From positions 249,883-313,882 of the forward strand of contig CAIZWN010000005.1 of assembly GCA_903936705.1 (NCBI GenBank): a DNA stretch of 64,000 bases, given 5' to 3'. Numbering within the stretch: position 1 is the first letter of the stretch; each line of letters begins with the position of its first letter. A program made the position numbers and the translations under genes. The notes under the pieces were generated by a model. That model did no database searches, was not told the DNA's origin, and saw nothing but the letters and a program-made list of their open reading frames with translations. The DNA comes from an uncultured Myxococcales bacterium. GTDB taxonomy: Bacteria; Myxococcota_A; UBA9042; DTJE01. Below are positions 48,624-58,199 of this stretch, piece by piece.

Positions 48624-49442
48624 GTGGCGGCAGGCGCCGGAATGAACCCACGTTCAAGCCGTGCCGCATCCAGCCGCTACGAATTCAAGTACCATGTGGA
48701 GGAATCGCTGGCCAGGGCCGTTGCTCGGGCTGCGCGCACGTGGTACGACCGGGATCCTCACCTGCCCCCGGGTCAATCCGAGTACGTAATTACCAGCCTG
48801 TACCTCGATACCCCGCGTATGGATTTCTACAAGGATCGCGTATCCCAGCGGTTTGATCGTATCAAGGCTCGCATCCGCACGTACGGTCCCAGAAACGAGG
48901 GGCCGGTTTTCCTAGAGATAAAGCGCCGCTTTGGCGACACGATGGTCAAGTCCCGAGCGCATGTTCCGACCGACCTTTGGACGTCGGCGCTGGTCCCCGG
49001 CTTTCAGGACTTTTCTTCGTGGGGCCTGACCCATTCGCGCGAAAAGGTAGTCCTTGATTTTGCTGGAATGTGTTCGGCCCGCTCGCTGCGCCCCGTCGTT
49101 TCGGTGCGCTATGACCGCGAGGCTTACGTCGGAAGGATGAGTCCCGATTTGCGACTTACATTCGATCGGCGCCTGCGCTATATGCCCGTTGGTAACGTGA
49201 CGCTGCCGCCGCACGACCGCGACTACCGGTTGATGGACTCCGGAACTCTATTCGCAGGGTCGCAATCGCTGGTCGTAATGGAAGTCAAGTTCACAGGACG
49301 ACACCCGCTGTGGATGGAGGATCTGCTGGCGCAATTCGACCTTCAACGGCGATCGTTCTCGAAATATATTGTCGCCGTGGACGCCATGCAGAGCGAGGCC
49401 GATACCAGTTGCCCGGGCGCCAGACGCTCGTGGGTCGTGTGA
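48624..49442 (+). CDS. VTC-domain (polyphosphate polymerase-type) protein
   Basis: A 272-aa protein with a VTC tunnel domain: RYEFKYHVEE at the N-terminus, SLYLDTPRMDFYKDR, KARIRTYG, VFLEIKRRFGDTM, RPVVSVRYDREAY, LTFDRRLRY and VVMEVKF are the ordered basic and acidic strands of the triphosphate-tunnel fold that in yeast Vtc4 makes polyphosphate. In bacteria such proteins are commonly paired with DUF4956 membrane proteins, as here. Enzymatic activity is plausible but untested. GTG at 48624 has GAGG seven bases upstream; ATG at 48642 is the alternative. Confidence 0.88.
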   Translation: MAAGAGMNPRSSRAASSRYEFKYHVEESLARAVARAARTWYDRDPHLPPGQSEYVITSLYLDTPRMDFYKDRVSQRFDRIKARIRTYGPRNEGPVFLEIKRRFGDTMVKSRAHVPTDLWTSALVPGFQDFSSWGLTHSREKVVLDFAGMCSARSLRPVVSVRYDREAYVGRMSPDLRLTFDRRLRYMPVGNVTLPPHDRDYRLMDSGTLFAGSQSLVVMEVKFTGRHPLWMEDLLAQFDLQRRSFSKYIVAVDAMQSEADTSCPGARRSWVV

Positions 49443-49446
49443 GGCG

Positions 49447-50133
49447 ATGGAAGACGTCCTCAGAATGATGTTGGCCTCTGATACACCGATGCCCTGGCAG
49501 GCGGTCCTTGTGTCACTGCTGTTGTCGTTCGTTGCGACCATTGCGGTGGCAATGACCTACAGCAAGACGTATCGGGGTTTGTCGTATTCGCGAACCTACG
49601 TCCAGTCTCTCGTTCTGGGCGGCATGGTGGCGGCGGCGCTGATGCTGGCCGTCGGCAACAACCTGGCCCGCGGCATTGGCATTCTTGGTACGCTGGCTAT
49701 CGTGCGCTTCCGCTCCACCTTGAAGGACCCCAGAGATCTCATCTTTCTTTTTGCTTCCTTGGGACTTGGCATCGCCATGGGTGTGCGGGCGTTCGCGGTC
49801 GGCCTGATCGGGACGGGCGTATTCTGCGGCGCCGCTTGGCTGCTGGCATGGACCGAGTTCGGCAGCCGTCAGGCGTACGACGGCCTTGTCCGACTGGAAC
49901 TACCCGGTGCTGCTTCGCAGGAAGCGGCAATAAGGCGGGTTCTGGAACAGCACTGCGGCCGATTCGTACTTGTCGCGCTGCGTGAGGCTGCGCAGGGCGA
50001 GACGGTCGAACATTCCTACCAGGTGAAACTACGGGATCCGGATGCGCGAGCACCGTTTGTCGCTGACCTGGAGGCCATTCCGGGAAGCCGGAACGTGTCG
50101 TTCTACTGGCAGGAAGCCACGATGGACCTGTGA
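49447..50133 (+). CDS. DUF4956 membrane protein
   Basis: A 228-aa protein with about four hydrophobic helices in residues 15-135 (VLVSLLLSFVATIAVAMTYS and GGMVAAALMLAVGNNLARG) and the conserved signature GILGTLAIVRFRSTLKDPRD, followed by a soluble C-terminal domain of about 80 residues. This family is regularly encoded beside VTC-domain proteins and CotH kinases; its function is not established. It begins four bases after the VTC stop with GAGG before the ATG. Confidence 0.85.
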   Translation: MEDVLRMMLASDTPMPWQAVLVSLLLSFVATIAVAMTYSKTYRGLSYSRTYVQSLVLGGMVAAALMLAVGNNLARGIGILGTLAIVRFRSTLKDPRDLIFLFASLGLGIAMGVRAFAVGLIGTGVFCGAAWLLAWTEFGSRQAYDGLVRLELPGAASQEAAIRRVLEQHCGRFVLVALREAAQGETVEHSYQVKLRDPDARAPFVADLEAIPGSRNVSFYWQEATMDL

Positions 50134-50135
50134 TT

Positions 50136-52349
50136 ATGGCAAAGGATTTCAAACATCGACTTCGTGAGTTGCTGGGTTCACGGCTGATCTGGATCGCCGT
50201 GGCCTGGTTAGCCTCGCTGGTGGCTGCAGGCGTGCTGTACATTCAGACCCCCGAGTTTTCTGGCGTTGCAGGCGTTGTCGAGGTCGTTGACTATCGCGTT
50301 GCGGCCCCCGAGACATTGAAGATCGTTGAACTGCCGGTAGAGGTCGGGACGCGCGTTCGCCGGGGGGATGTTCTGGCGACGCTGGACGCAAAACATCTGT
50401 CGCTGGAACGGGACCTCGTCCGCGCCGAACTGGACCTAAAGACTGCCGAGTCGCGCTTTCGCGAGATTACTGATGATCGGTCCTTCGCGCAGGGCGTCAC
50501 CAGCGCTAAGCAGGCACTGGCTCAGGAGAACCTCCAGGCCACGCGGGTCCAGGCGGATCTGGACGCTCTGCGAAGGCGACTGGCCTGGTGGAAACGGCAG
50601 GTTGCGGCTGGCACGGCACCGGGGCGCGAGGTCGAGGACCTTGCGTCCGAGGAGGCTGCGCTGGCCATGCGACTGCGCTCGCACCGTGACGCAGTAGTCG
50701 ATCTGAAGATACAACTGAAGGAAGGCCGCGACCGCATGGAGTCATGGCATTGGCAGGTCGGAAATGGATCGCCGGAACACCCAACGGGGCAGGCCGACCC
50801 AATCAAGGCGGCCATCAGCGTGGCGCAAGCGAAACTGGCGATACTGGAATCGCGGCTGGACGCTCTGACACTGAGGGCTCCGGCAGATGGCGTGGTCCAG
50901 CGTGTTGACGCCAGGGCCGGCGACGTGTCACAGGCGGGGCAGACGGTTGTCCTGGTCCGCGAAGACATCCCGCGTCGCGTGTTCGCCTATCCCAGCGCCA
51001 GCCAGGCAGGCATGTTGCGACTGGGCACCCCGGCGTGGGTCGCGGCACGAGACACCGGCGGCACGCAGCGCTTTCCTGCGCATGTTGTCGCCATCGGACC
51101 CGGAGTCGTCCCCTACCCTGACGTACTGCAGAACCGGACGACCGCTGCGATGTCATTTGGCCAAGCGGTAATCCTTCACCTGGACGGCCCTTCGCCACTT
51201 GCTCCAGGCCAGGTGGTCGACGTCAGTCTGATGAAGATTGACCTGCCGATTCTCCGGGATCCTACCTCGGCTGCCGATGCTTCACCCCTACCCGTCGCCA
51301 CGATTCCGGGGGCGGTGTCTTCATCTGACCCTTCCGGCAAGACCGTACCTCCCGTGGCAACCAAAGTGACATCGCCCGCCGTTGTCAATGCGTCGGCCCC
51401 AAGTCAGCCCGTCGCCATGTCAGTGCCTGAATCCATTTCGCGGACGACGCGATTCGAACCGTCCGGCATTGCATGGCTGCCCGATCGAAGCCGTTTCATT
51501 GTGGTCAGCGACGACACTGGGCTGGTTGACGACAGCAATGACCATGCTCCGTGGGTTTTCCTGATGGACGGCAAGGGCACACTGGACCCACAGCCGGTTC
51601 TCGTCCAGGGCGCAATGAAAATCAGCGACATGGAGTCTGTGACGCGAACCGACAGCGGCGAGCTGTGGATCCTGTCATCGCAGTCGATCAGCCGGAAGGG
51701 TCGGCGGCCTGCTGCACGAACGCAACTTGTCCAGGTTGACGACACCGGCGGACGTTTCGTCGTGCGCCATGCTACCTCGCTGGCCTCGGCACTGGCGGCG
51801 CTGGACGGAGCATCGCTGGACGCCCTGGGCCTGATCCAGCGTGACAAGAACCTGAAGGAAGGAACCCTCGACCGCGTACTGAACGTGGAGGGCCTTGCCT
51901 CGGAAGGTTCCTCTCTGCTGGTTGGGTTGAAGCAACCCTTGGACGCCTCGGGCCGGGCAATCATCTGGCGCATCGCTGACCCTGGGACCCTGGTTCAGAC
52001 GGGCCGCTTCGCCCATGGAGATCCCTCACTTTGGGCCAGTGCTGCCATGTCCCTTGGTTCGGGCCAGAAGGGCGAGCAAGCCGGAATCTCGGACATCACC
52101 TCCTTGCCGGGAGGAGGGGTTGCAATCCTTGGAACCGCCTTGCCTGGATCGGCGTTGGGTGATTTCGGCGGCCTGTGGGTGGCGCGAGGCGGCCCGGCCA
52201 ATGGCGTTCTTTCGACACGGAAGGCAGTCGAATTCCCTGGCCTGAAGCCTGAAGGCGTCGCGGTGGGACCTGCGCCAGGGGAGCTGACAATCGTCTTTGA
52301 TGAGAACTCAAGGAACCCGCACTGGATCACCATTCCCATTCCCCGTTGA
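50136..52349 (+). CDS. Membrane-fusion (HlyD-like) protein fused to a beta-propeller-like domain
   Basis: About 737 aa. One N-terminal helix (residues about 16-36) anchors a periplasmic membrane-fusion protein: lipoyl halves (VELPVEVGTRVRRGDVLATL and LRAPADGVVQRVDARAGDVS) enclose a long coiled coil (90-250), then a barrel to about 370. A Ser/Pro/Val linker leads to a C-terminal ~300 residues with repeated beta units (EPSGIAWLPDRSRFIVVSDD; ISDMESVTRTDSGELWILSS; ISDITSLPGGGVAILG) like SdiA-regulated/esterase-like propellers. The adaptor should join the TolC-type channel encoded next; the propeller may bind cargo. A GTG at 50130 overlapping the previous stop is an alternative start. Confidence 0.8.
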   Translation: MAKDFKHRLRELLGSRLIWIAVAWLASLVAAGVLYIQTPEFSGVAGVVEVVDYRVAAPETLKIVELPVEVGTRVRRGDVLATLDAKHLSLERDLVRAELDLKTAESRFREITDDRSFAQGVTSAKQALAQENLQATRVQADLDALRRRLAWWKRQVAAGTAPGREVEDLASEEAALAMRLRSHRDAVVDLKIQLKEGRDRMESWHWQVGNGSPEHPTGQADPIKAAISVAQAKLAILESRLDALTLRAPADGVVQRVDARAGDVSQAGQTVVLVREDIPRRVFAYPSASQAGMLRLGTPAWVAARDTGGTQRFPAHVVAIGPGVVPYPDVLQNRTTAAMSFGQAVILHLDGPSPLAPGQVVDVSLMKIDLPILRDPTSAADASPLPVATIPGAVSSSDPSGKTVPPVATKVTSPAVVNASAPSQPVAMSVPESISRTTRFEPSGIAWLPDRSRFIVVSDDTGLVDDSNDHAPWVFLMDGKGTLDPQPVLVQGAMKISDMESVTRTDSGELWILSSQSISRKGRRPAARTQLVQVDDTGGRFVVRHATSLASALAALDGASLDALGLIQRDKNLKEGTLDRVLNVEGLASEGSSLLVGLKQPLDASGRAIIWRIADPGTLVQTGRFAHGDPSLWASAAMSLGSGQKGEQAGISDITSLPGGGVAILGTALPGSALGDFGGLWVARGGPANGVLSTRKAVEFPGLKPEGVAVGPAPGELTIVFDENSRNPHWITIPIPR

Positions 52350-52356
52350 GGTCTCG

Positions 52357-53736
52357 ATGCCCGGACGGAACCGAAGCAACCGCGCCGCCCTTGCCGTCTG
52401 GATGCTTCCCGGCCTGTTGCTGCTGGCAATCCCGTCCTGCTACCGGGCCGCACCGCTGGACGAAACAGCCATCCTGCGCACGATTCTCGAACAGCCGACT
52501 CAGGTATCCACATCAAAACCTGATCCGACGACTGTCCTGGCAAGCCCGCTGACTGAAGCCGACGCGATCGCGCTGGCAGCACGCAATCCTTCATTACGAG
52601 TCGAGCAGACACGCGTCGAGATTGCCAAGGCGGATGCAAGAAAGGCGCGACATCTGGAGAACCCCGAAATCCGCGTGGGAAACGGCTGGCAGGAGGATCC
52701 TTCCTTCGGCGAGGACCGTTTTACGATGGACTTGCGCTGGTCCCCGCAGCCTCTTCTGCAGCACCTGGCGAGTATCAAGGCCGCCGAGGCTGCGGTACCG
52801 GCCCGCGAGGCCGAGGTGGCTGAGAAGGCTTGGGAGGTTCGCCACCAGGTCCGGCTGGCATGGAACCAGGCCGCCTTTGACCGAGCAGGCCTGAGGCTGG
52901 GCGTCGAACGGGCGCTGCTGCGAAAAGCAATCAGGGATCGTCTGGCCGGGTCGCCAGGAGCCGATCCTCTGGCCGGGTTACAGGCCGACATGGATGCTGC
53001 AACGGCCGAGGACCAGGCAAAAATACAGCAGGAGCAGGAATCCAAAGCACTTTCGACTCTTGCAAAACTGCTGGGGCTGGGATCGTCAGCCGGACTGTCC
53101 GTGGTCTTGGGTTCTGCTTTGCCCGAATGCCATGCCCAGACAACACGGCAATCCTCGAAGGTCACGGACCATCCGCGCCTTCGGGTCGCTCGTGCCGTCT
53201 ATGCTGTGGCCGAGGCAGACTTGCAAACGGAAGTCTCGCGTCAAATTCCGTGGGCAAAATGGGTCCAGGTCGGCTGGGGCTATGCCCCAAAGACCGACAA
53301 GGGCAATACCACCTACCGCAACCAGCTTCGACTGGGGATATCGCTGGACCTTCCGATCCTGGACTGGAACCTGGGAGGCATTGCCGCCGGAAAGGCCCGC
53401 CGCCAGCGCGAGGCCGAGCTGTTCAAGGAGGCGCTGACTGAGGTAGTTGGCGGCTCAAATGAGGCGGCACAAAGGTGGGCGACGGCGCTGGAACGAGTCA
53501 GGCATCTGCGGACGGTTGTCGTCCCGCTGGCCGATCGTTCCGTGGCCGCCACGTCCGAAGCCGTTGACAGCGGACGCCTGACCGAGATTGAACTGTTGAA
53601 GGCGCGACTGGAGGCTCTGAAGATTCGCCAGGCACTGCTGGAAGCGACACAAGCCTGCCGCGAGGCCGCCATCGACGCCGAAGCTGCGAGTGGCCAACCC
53701 TCACCAGAATTGATGCCGACCGCCACTGTGCCATGA
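52357..53736 (+). CDS. TolC-family outer-membrane channel lipoprotein
   Basis: A 459-aa exported protein with a hydrophobic signal ending AIPSC (likely lipidated Cys28) and long amphipathic coiled coils in two repeats (TEADAIALAARNPSLRVEQT; VAATSEAVDSGRLTEIELLK), as in outer-membrane efflux proteins. TTGAGGT precedes the ATG. It is the last gene of the VTC operon and should pair with the membrane-fusion protein. No inner-membrane transporter is in the operon unless the DUF4956 protein takes that part. Confidence 0.87.
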   Translation: MPGRNRSNRAALAVWMLPGLLLLAIPSCYRAAPLDETAILRTILEQPTQVSTSKPDPTTVLASPLTEADAIALAARNPSLRVEQTRVEIAKADARKARHLENPEIRVGNGWQEDPSFGEDRFTMDLRWSPQPLLQHLASIKAAEAAVPAREAEVAEKAWEVRHQVRLAWNQAAFDRAGLRLGVERALLRKAIRDRLAGSPGADPLAGLQADMDAATAEDQAKIQQEQESKALSTLAKLLGLGSSAGLSVVLGSALPECHAQTTRQSSKVTDHPRLRVARAVYAVAEADLQTEVSRQIPWAKWVQVGWGYAPKTDKGNTTYRNQLRLGISLDLPILDWNLGGIAAGKARRQREAELFKEALTEVVGGSNEAAQRWATALERVRHLRTVVVPLADRSVAATSEAVDSGRLTEIELLKARLEALKIRQALLEATQACREAAIDAEAASGQPSPELMPTATVP

Positions 53737-53768
53737 TGAATGGCCTGCGACCCAACCCACAGGTTGCC

Positions 53769-54995
53769 CTATAAGGCCGACTTCAGGAATTCAATCCTGG
53801 CGGTGATCCGATCCTCGAGGTCCTTGCACCCGGCATCGAAGTCCTGCAACGTCCCATATGAATTCGGGTCCATCTCGACGTATGGCCGGATCTGCTGGCA
53901 CACCCGCTGCGTGCGCTGGCGGGCTGCTGCGTAGTACCCGTCACGCACGACAACCAGGGCGTCAGCGTATTCCTGCTTCCAGTCGTCCCTTTCGAACAGC
54001 AGGTTCCGCAGGTCGTATCCAAGTCCCGGCTGCAGGTCGCCGGTCATGTGCCCGACAAAGTCCCAGGGATTCGCATCGAAAGGTGCCGTTGAGGAAGCCA
54101 CCTCGTCGAAATCCCATGGCAGCACCACCATCGGCTTGGCCGCCGCAGGCTGGTACAGATAGAAGTTCCAGCCTCCGTTCGAGAAGTTGTCCCAGACCGG
54201 CCAAACCATCTCGGCCGCCGATTCCAGGAGAACCTGCGGCACATCCACCAGCGTCGCCACCTTTTCCAAAAACGGGGTCGAACTGCCGGCTCCACGGTGC
54301 TTCCAGGACTCCAGAGTATCCTCAAGGGCGAACACCGCCGCATAATCGCCGGTGTCGCCATTGGTCTGAAGGGACCAACTGCCGTCGGTCTTCTCGTACA
54401 GGTTGCCGATGGGCGGGTCAAAGCGCTGCTCAAGGAACTCGCGGTCAACCACCTCAATGTTCTGGTACAAGCCCAGCGGCTGCCCGTTCACGGTCACCCA
54501 GGCGTGGTTCGCCCGGGGCGCAGTCAACCCACCTAGTCGCAATGCCCACATCGCCACCCGGTCTCTTATCGGAGCAGCAAACGACGGCAGTGCCTCAAGA
54601 TCAATCCGACGCAAACCGAAGAAACGCCCCGAGTCCACCCATTTGTCGAAACGGACGATGATCTGGGGCTTCTTCTCGACATCAGCGTCCCCCGGATTTC
54701 CCTTATGGCGGCAGGCCGCGTCCAGAAATCTCACTCCCGCGAATTGGAACGAGCAATGGAACCACGTGCTGGTGTCCTTCTTGGGCTTCCACGCATCCTG
54801 GAATGCCTTCCAGTTCCGATCGTCAAAGCCCACGTCGAATTCCACCACGGCGCTCTCGTCGTACACCGCTGCGGTCTTTGCCTTGGGATGCAGCAAGGCC
54901 GGCTGGCCCAGGTCCCAGGAAGCGTCACCAGAAGGATCCGCACACGAGCAAATCGAAATTGCCATGATCGTTACGAGTCTGCCGGGGCACATCAT
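53769..54995 (-). CDS. CotH kinase-like exported protein
   Basis: A 408-aa protein with a signal sequence (lipobox weak; Cys16 or Cys18) and a CotH domain, an atypical protein-kinase fold that phosphorylates secreted proteins in Bacillus and Legionella relatives. Matching blocks: FRFDKWVDSGRFFGLRRIDL-like N-lobe, GQPLGLYQNIEVVDREFLEQ (substrate/ATP region) and VVLPWDFDEVASS (metal-binding Asp). Its ATG overlaps the stop of the upstream CotH gene by four bases. It converges on the TolC-type gene of the VTC operon, a partnership often seen in other genomes. Confidence 0.85.
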   Translation of the reverse strand: MMCPGRLVTIMAISICSCADPSGDASWDLGQPALLHPKAKTAAVYDESAVVEFDVGFDDRNWKAFQDAWKPKKDTSTWFHCSFQFAGVRFLDAACRHKGNPGDADVEKKPQIIVRFDKWVDSGRFFGLRRIDLEALPSFAAPIRDRVAMWALRLGGLTAPRANHAWVTVNGQPLGLYQNIEVVDREFLEQRFDPPIGNLYEKTDGSWSLQTNGDTGDYAAVFALEDTLESWKHRGAGSSTPFLEKVATLVDVPQVLLESAAEMVWPVWDNFSNGGWNFYLYQPAAAKPMVVLPWDFDEVASSTAPFDANPWDFVGHMTGDLQPGLGYDLRNLLFERDDWKQEYADALVVVRDGYYAAARQRTQRVCQQIRPYVEMDPNSYGTLQDFDAGCKDLEDRITARIEFLKSAL

Positions 54996-56416
54996 GGGGC
55001 GGCCTGCCTGAGGAAGACCGTACGGGCGTCAATCCTGGCAACCATGTCGGTACAGTCGGCATCGAACTCCTGCATGTCGCCCTCGCGATACGCGTCGGTC
55101 TCATGGATCGGGCGAATCATCGCGCACACATCGGCCACCCGGGTCTTTACCGCCTGGAACGGGCCGTCTCGAAGTTCGCGAACGCTGGCCAGGAACTCGC
55201 TGTTCCAAACAGGATTTTGCTGAACAAGCTGCCAGAACTTGCACGGCGGCAAGCCAGTACCCGGTTCTCCCCAATATGCCCAAAAATCGGAGTCAGTCCT
55301 GGCCCATTCGCTGAACACGTCGTCCAGATCCCACGGAATCAACAGAAACCCTCTACCTGGCTGGTCGTACCAGAAGAAGTTTGAGCCTCCGTTGATAAAG
55401 TTGTCCCCGGTTGGCAAGACCGCCTCGGCCGCCATCTCCCGCAAGATCTGATGCATGTCAGTCAGTTGCGCCAGCGATGCAAAAAACGACGTATGGTCCC
55501 CGGTCAGTGGTTCGCCGTCTACAAGGTCCTCAAGATCCCAGATCCGCGTCAGGTCATTGATCGCCTCGTTGGTAATCAACTTGTTTCCCTGCTCGTACAG
55601 GTTGCCGGATGGGTCCACGAAGTTGTCTTCCAGGAACTCGTGATCCACGACCTCGATGTTCTGGTAAAGGCCGTAATCCTGGCCGGACACCGACAGCCGC
55701 ACGTGGCTGACCCTGCTTGAAACAACGCCGGCGGCCGCCATGAATTCCAGGCCGAGGCGGTCGCGAATCGGAGCAAAGTGGTATGGACTGTATTCCAGGT
55801 TTATCGCCCTAAGGCCCATGAATCGCCCGTTGGCGTCCCAGTGGTTGAAGCGCACGACGAACTGCGGCTTTTTCTGGTCCGCCCATGACGTCGGATTGCC
55901 CTTGGGCCTGCACGCGGCATCCACGAACGAATTGGTCCCGAAGGTCAGGTTGCAATGGGCGTAGTCCTTGATTCCTTTGGTGATCGTTAACTGGTACAAC
56001 GCCCACTGGTCCGGGGTGAAATCCAGGCTGAAATCAAGCACTGCGTCGGCCTGGAACAGGGGCACCGTCTTCGGGTCGGGATGCGGTACGAAAGCGTCCG
56101 GGACATCGGTGTTCCCGGCTGTATCGACGGGGGGCACTCCATCGCCCTGGTTAGGGTCGCCGGCTGGATCCGAGGCGGTATCGGAAATCCCGGATTCGCC
56201 TCCAGGGTCACGAGAGTCCGAATCCGCAGCGCCTTGATCCTGATCGTCGTTCGCTACAGGTGTGTCGATAGCGCCTGGGTTGTCGATCGAACCCAAGTCC
56301 ATGCCATCGGAGGTATCGACGGCATCCGGGTCCTGAATGTCACCGGATGAGGCACCCCCCCCGCATCCGGACACCAGAACGACGCAAATGATCAAGACAA
56401 AGCACGATCTCATCAA
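54992..56416 (-). CDS. CotH kinase-like lipoprotein
   Basis: A 474-aa lipoprotein (lipobox VSGC, Cys18) with an Asp/Gly-rich linker to about residue 110 and a CotH domain like its neighbour: FRFNHWDANGRFMGLRAINL-type N-lobe, GQDYGLYQNIEVVDHEFLED and LLIPWDLDDVFSEW with the metal Asp. The two CotH proteins are clearly paralogous by duplication. GGAGA precedes the ATG and a promoter with TATGAT lies upstream. Confidence 0.87.
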   Translation of the reverse strand: MMRSCFVLIICVVLVSGCGGGASSGDIQDPDAVDTSDGMDLGSIDNPGAIDTPVANDDQDQGAADSDSRDPGGESGISDTASDPAGDPNQGDGVPPVDTAGNTDVPDAFVPHPDPKTVPLFQADAVLDFSLDFTPDQWALYQLTITKGIKDYAHCNLTFGTNSFVDAACRPKGNPTSWADQKKPQFVVRFNHWDANGRFMGLRAINLEYSPYHFAPIRDRLGLEFMAAAGVVSSRVSHVRLSVSGQDYGLYQNIEVVDHEFLEDNFVDPSGNLYEQGNKLITNEAINDLTRIWDLEDLVDGEPLTGDHTSFFASLAQLTDMHQILREMAAEAVLPTGDNFINGGSNFFWYDQPGRGFLLIPWDLDDVFSEWARTDSDFWAYWGEPGTGLPPCKFWQLVQQNPVWNSEFLASVRELRDGPFQAVKTRVADVCAMIRPIHETDAYREGDMQEFDADCTDMVARIDARTVFLRQAAP

Positions 56417-56454
56417 AGTATCTCCTGACCCTACATGGGGTAGCCGGACGCACG

Positions 56455-56484
56455 ATCATAGCAAACGCGGTGAGCGCGCGCCAA
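56455..56484 (-). promoter_or_regulatory. Promoter of the CotH gene pair
   Basis: TTGGCG (56479-56484, minus strand), 18-base spacer, TATGAT (56455-56460). Start near 56448. Confidence 0.45.
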
Positions 56485-56557
56485 ACGACACGTCCAACAG
56501 CCTCGCCTGAAACCGAATATTCCCCAGCCACAACAATGCGAACTGGACCTCATTGAA

Positions 56558-58014
56558 CTAGGGACACCCGTCGCCTGAGCGCGTTACGGAAATCGAATCG
56601 CTGCCGACGGGCGCACCACTGGAATCCAATGCCTGAAGCGCAATCAGGTTAGGACCGCAAGCAAGCGGGAAGGTAGCCAGCCAGGTCGACAGACAGGTCC
56701 ACGAGATACTTGTCGACACGGCGTCCCCGTCACGCAGGATCTCATGGACGTCCAGCCACCCATTGCCCTCAAGAAGAATGTCGGCGGTCGTAACCTCGAG
56801 GTCAGCACCCCCGTTGGTAGTGATCCCGAAAGGGACCTCTGGCAAGGCAAGTACCAACGAATCAGGGGCACCTTCCAGCGCCATCTGGAACGATCGGCGA
56901 TGAACTGGCAGTGCCCTGTGAAGTCCTGCCCCGACAGCAAGGCACCGTAATGCTGACACCAGCGCCCCATGTAAGCCTCGTTGTACGAGGTACGGATGAT
57001 ATCCAGAAGATGGCCATAGAAGGCACGGCGGCGCGCGGGCGGCCCGACCAGCTTCTGCAAGTCACCGCTGGCAAACAACTCCCCCTGGTACGAGAAGGTC
57101 TGCCAGACGGCGGCAGCCGACTCGTCGCTTGCGGCCCATGCCTCGGCAGCACTGTTGTCGGCTGAGGGATCGCGCAGTTCCAGGCTCGAACCACCAACGT
57201 CGGGCCTCGATGGCCAGCGCCCGCCGTCAAAGTACCTGACCGAATCCACCGGGTTGCCGCATGCATTGCGAAGAACGATGTTGCCGCTGGTGTTATCCAG
57301 CCGACCAACAAAGTCGCCGATGATCGCCATCGCGGGGTACAGCGCCCTCAACTTGGCCGACTTGCGTGCCACCACCAGGTAGCCTCCAGCAGGCAGTGCG
57401 ATGCCTGCCGGAATGGTGTACGCAACCGCATCAACCAGTTCCCAGCCTGCCAGGTCAACCGTCGCTGAACCTCGGTTATACAGCTCGATCCACTCCTCGC
57501 CGTCCGACGCCGGAACCGCGCCGGGAACGGCCTGCGGAGCGTGGTGGTACATGATCTCGTTGATGATTACGTCATTGCCAAGCACGACCTTGTTGGCAGA
57601 GCCGGGACTCGTCGTATCCGGATACACCCAAGATCCGCGACCAGGAACAACCCGGGCCTGAGGAACGCCGGCCACCTCTACTCCATCCACGACACTGGTT
57701 CGACCTGGCGCGAGGAGGGAAACGACTTCCCCAGGCGCTGCCGCAAACCCAAGCTGAGCCGGATCAATGAGAACCACCTCCCCTGGCGCAATTGTCCGGC
57801 TGGCAAGAACCAGTTCCCCCCCGGCCGATGAAGCCAGGACCCATCCCCCGATGTCCATCGGGTTCACCGACGTGCTGGCAAGCTCGAGCCAGAAGGGGCC
57901 TGAGCCGCCTCCCGCCACTTCGTTCAGCGCCAGACCAGGATCCCCAGAACCACCGCCGCACCCGATAGAAAGGAACAGGATCGTCATCAGGCAAGTACTT
58001 CGCGAACGACGCAC
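56558..58014 (-). pseudogene. Lamin-tail-domain lipoprotein, frameshifted
   Basis: GTG at 58014 after GGGAGA starts a lipoprotein (Cys19) with two lamin-tail-type domains (about residues 28-120 and 148-270; EWIELYNRGSATVDLAGWEL, SSLELRDPSADNSAAEAWAA). The frame reads well to about 56890 (TGHCQFIADR) and then turns into unlikely sequence, while the next frame continues sensibly from about there (MALEGAPDSLVLALPEVPFG) to a stop at 56558. One missing base explains this. The segment before the shift jumps from a lamin-tail end to what looks like the tail of a CotH domain, suggesting an earlier internal deletion. Sequencing error is the alternative to true decay. Confidence 0.7.
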
Positions 58015-58070
58015 GGTATTCTCCCTGCCGGCTAGGGAATTCAGCCATTCCGCTGTTTCAACGGGCGCGG

Positions 58071-58100
58071 ATTCTAGCTATCGGGCTAAACGATGTACAG
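58071..58100 (-). promoter_or_regulatory. Possible promoter of the lamin-tail gene
   Basis: TGTACA (58095-58100), 18-base spacer, TAGAAT (58071-58076), minus strand. Confidence 0.35.
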
Positions 58101-58145
58101 CAGATCACCAAGCCGACAATACTGCACCAACCCCGTGGAGTACCA

Positions 58146-58173
58146 TTGCTTCCGACGACTTGGCCGCTATGAT
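58146..58173 (+). promoter_or_regulatory. Possible promoter of the kinase-regulator pair
   Basis: TTGCTT (58146-58151), 16-base spacer, TATGAT (58168-58173); start near 58180. Confidence 0.4.
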
Positions 58174-58199
58174 ATCGAGGTGCCTCAAGAGGCGCGACG

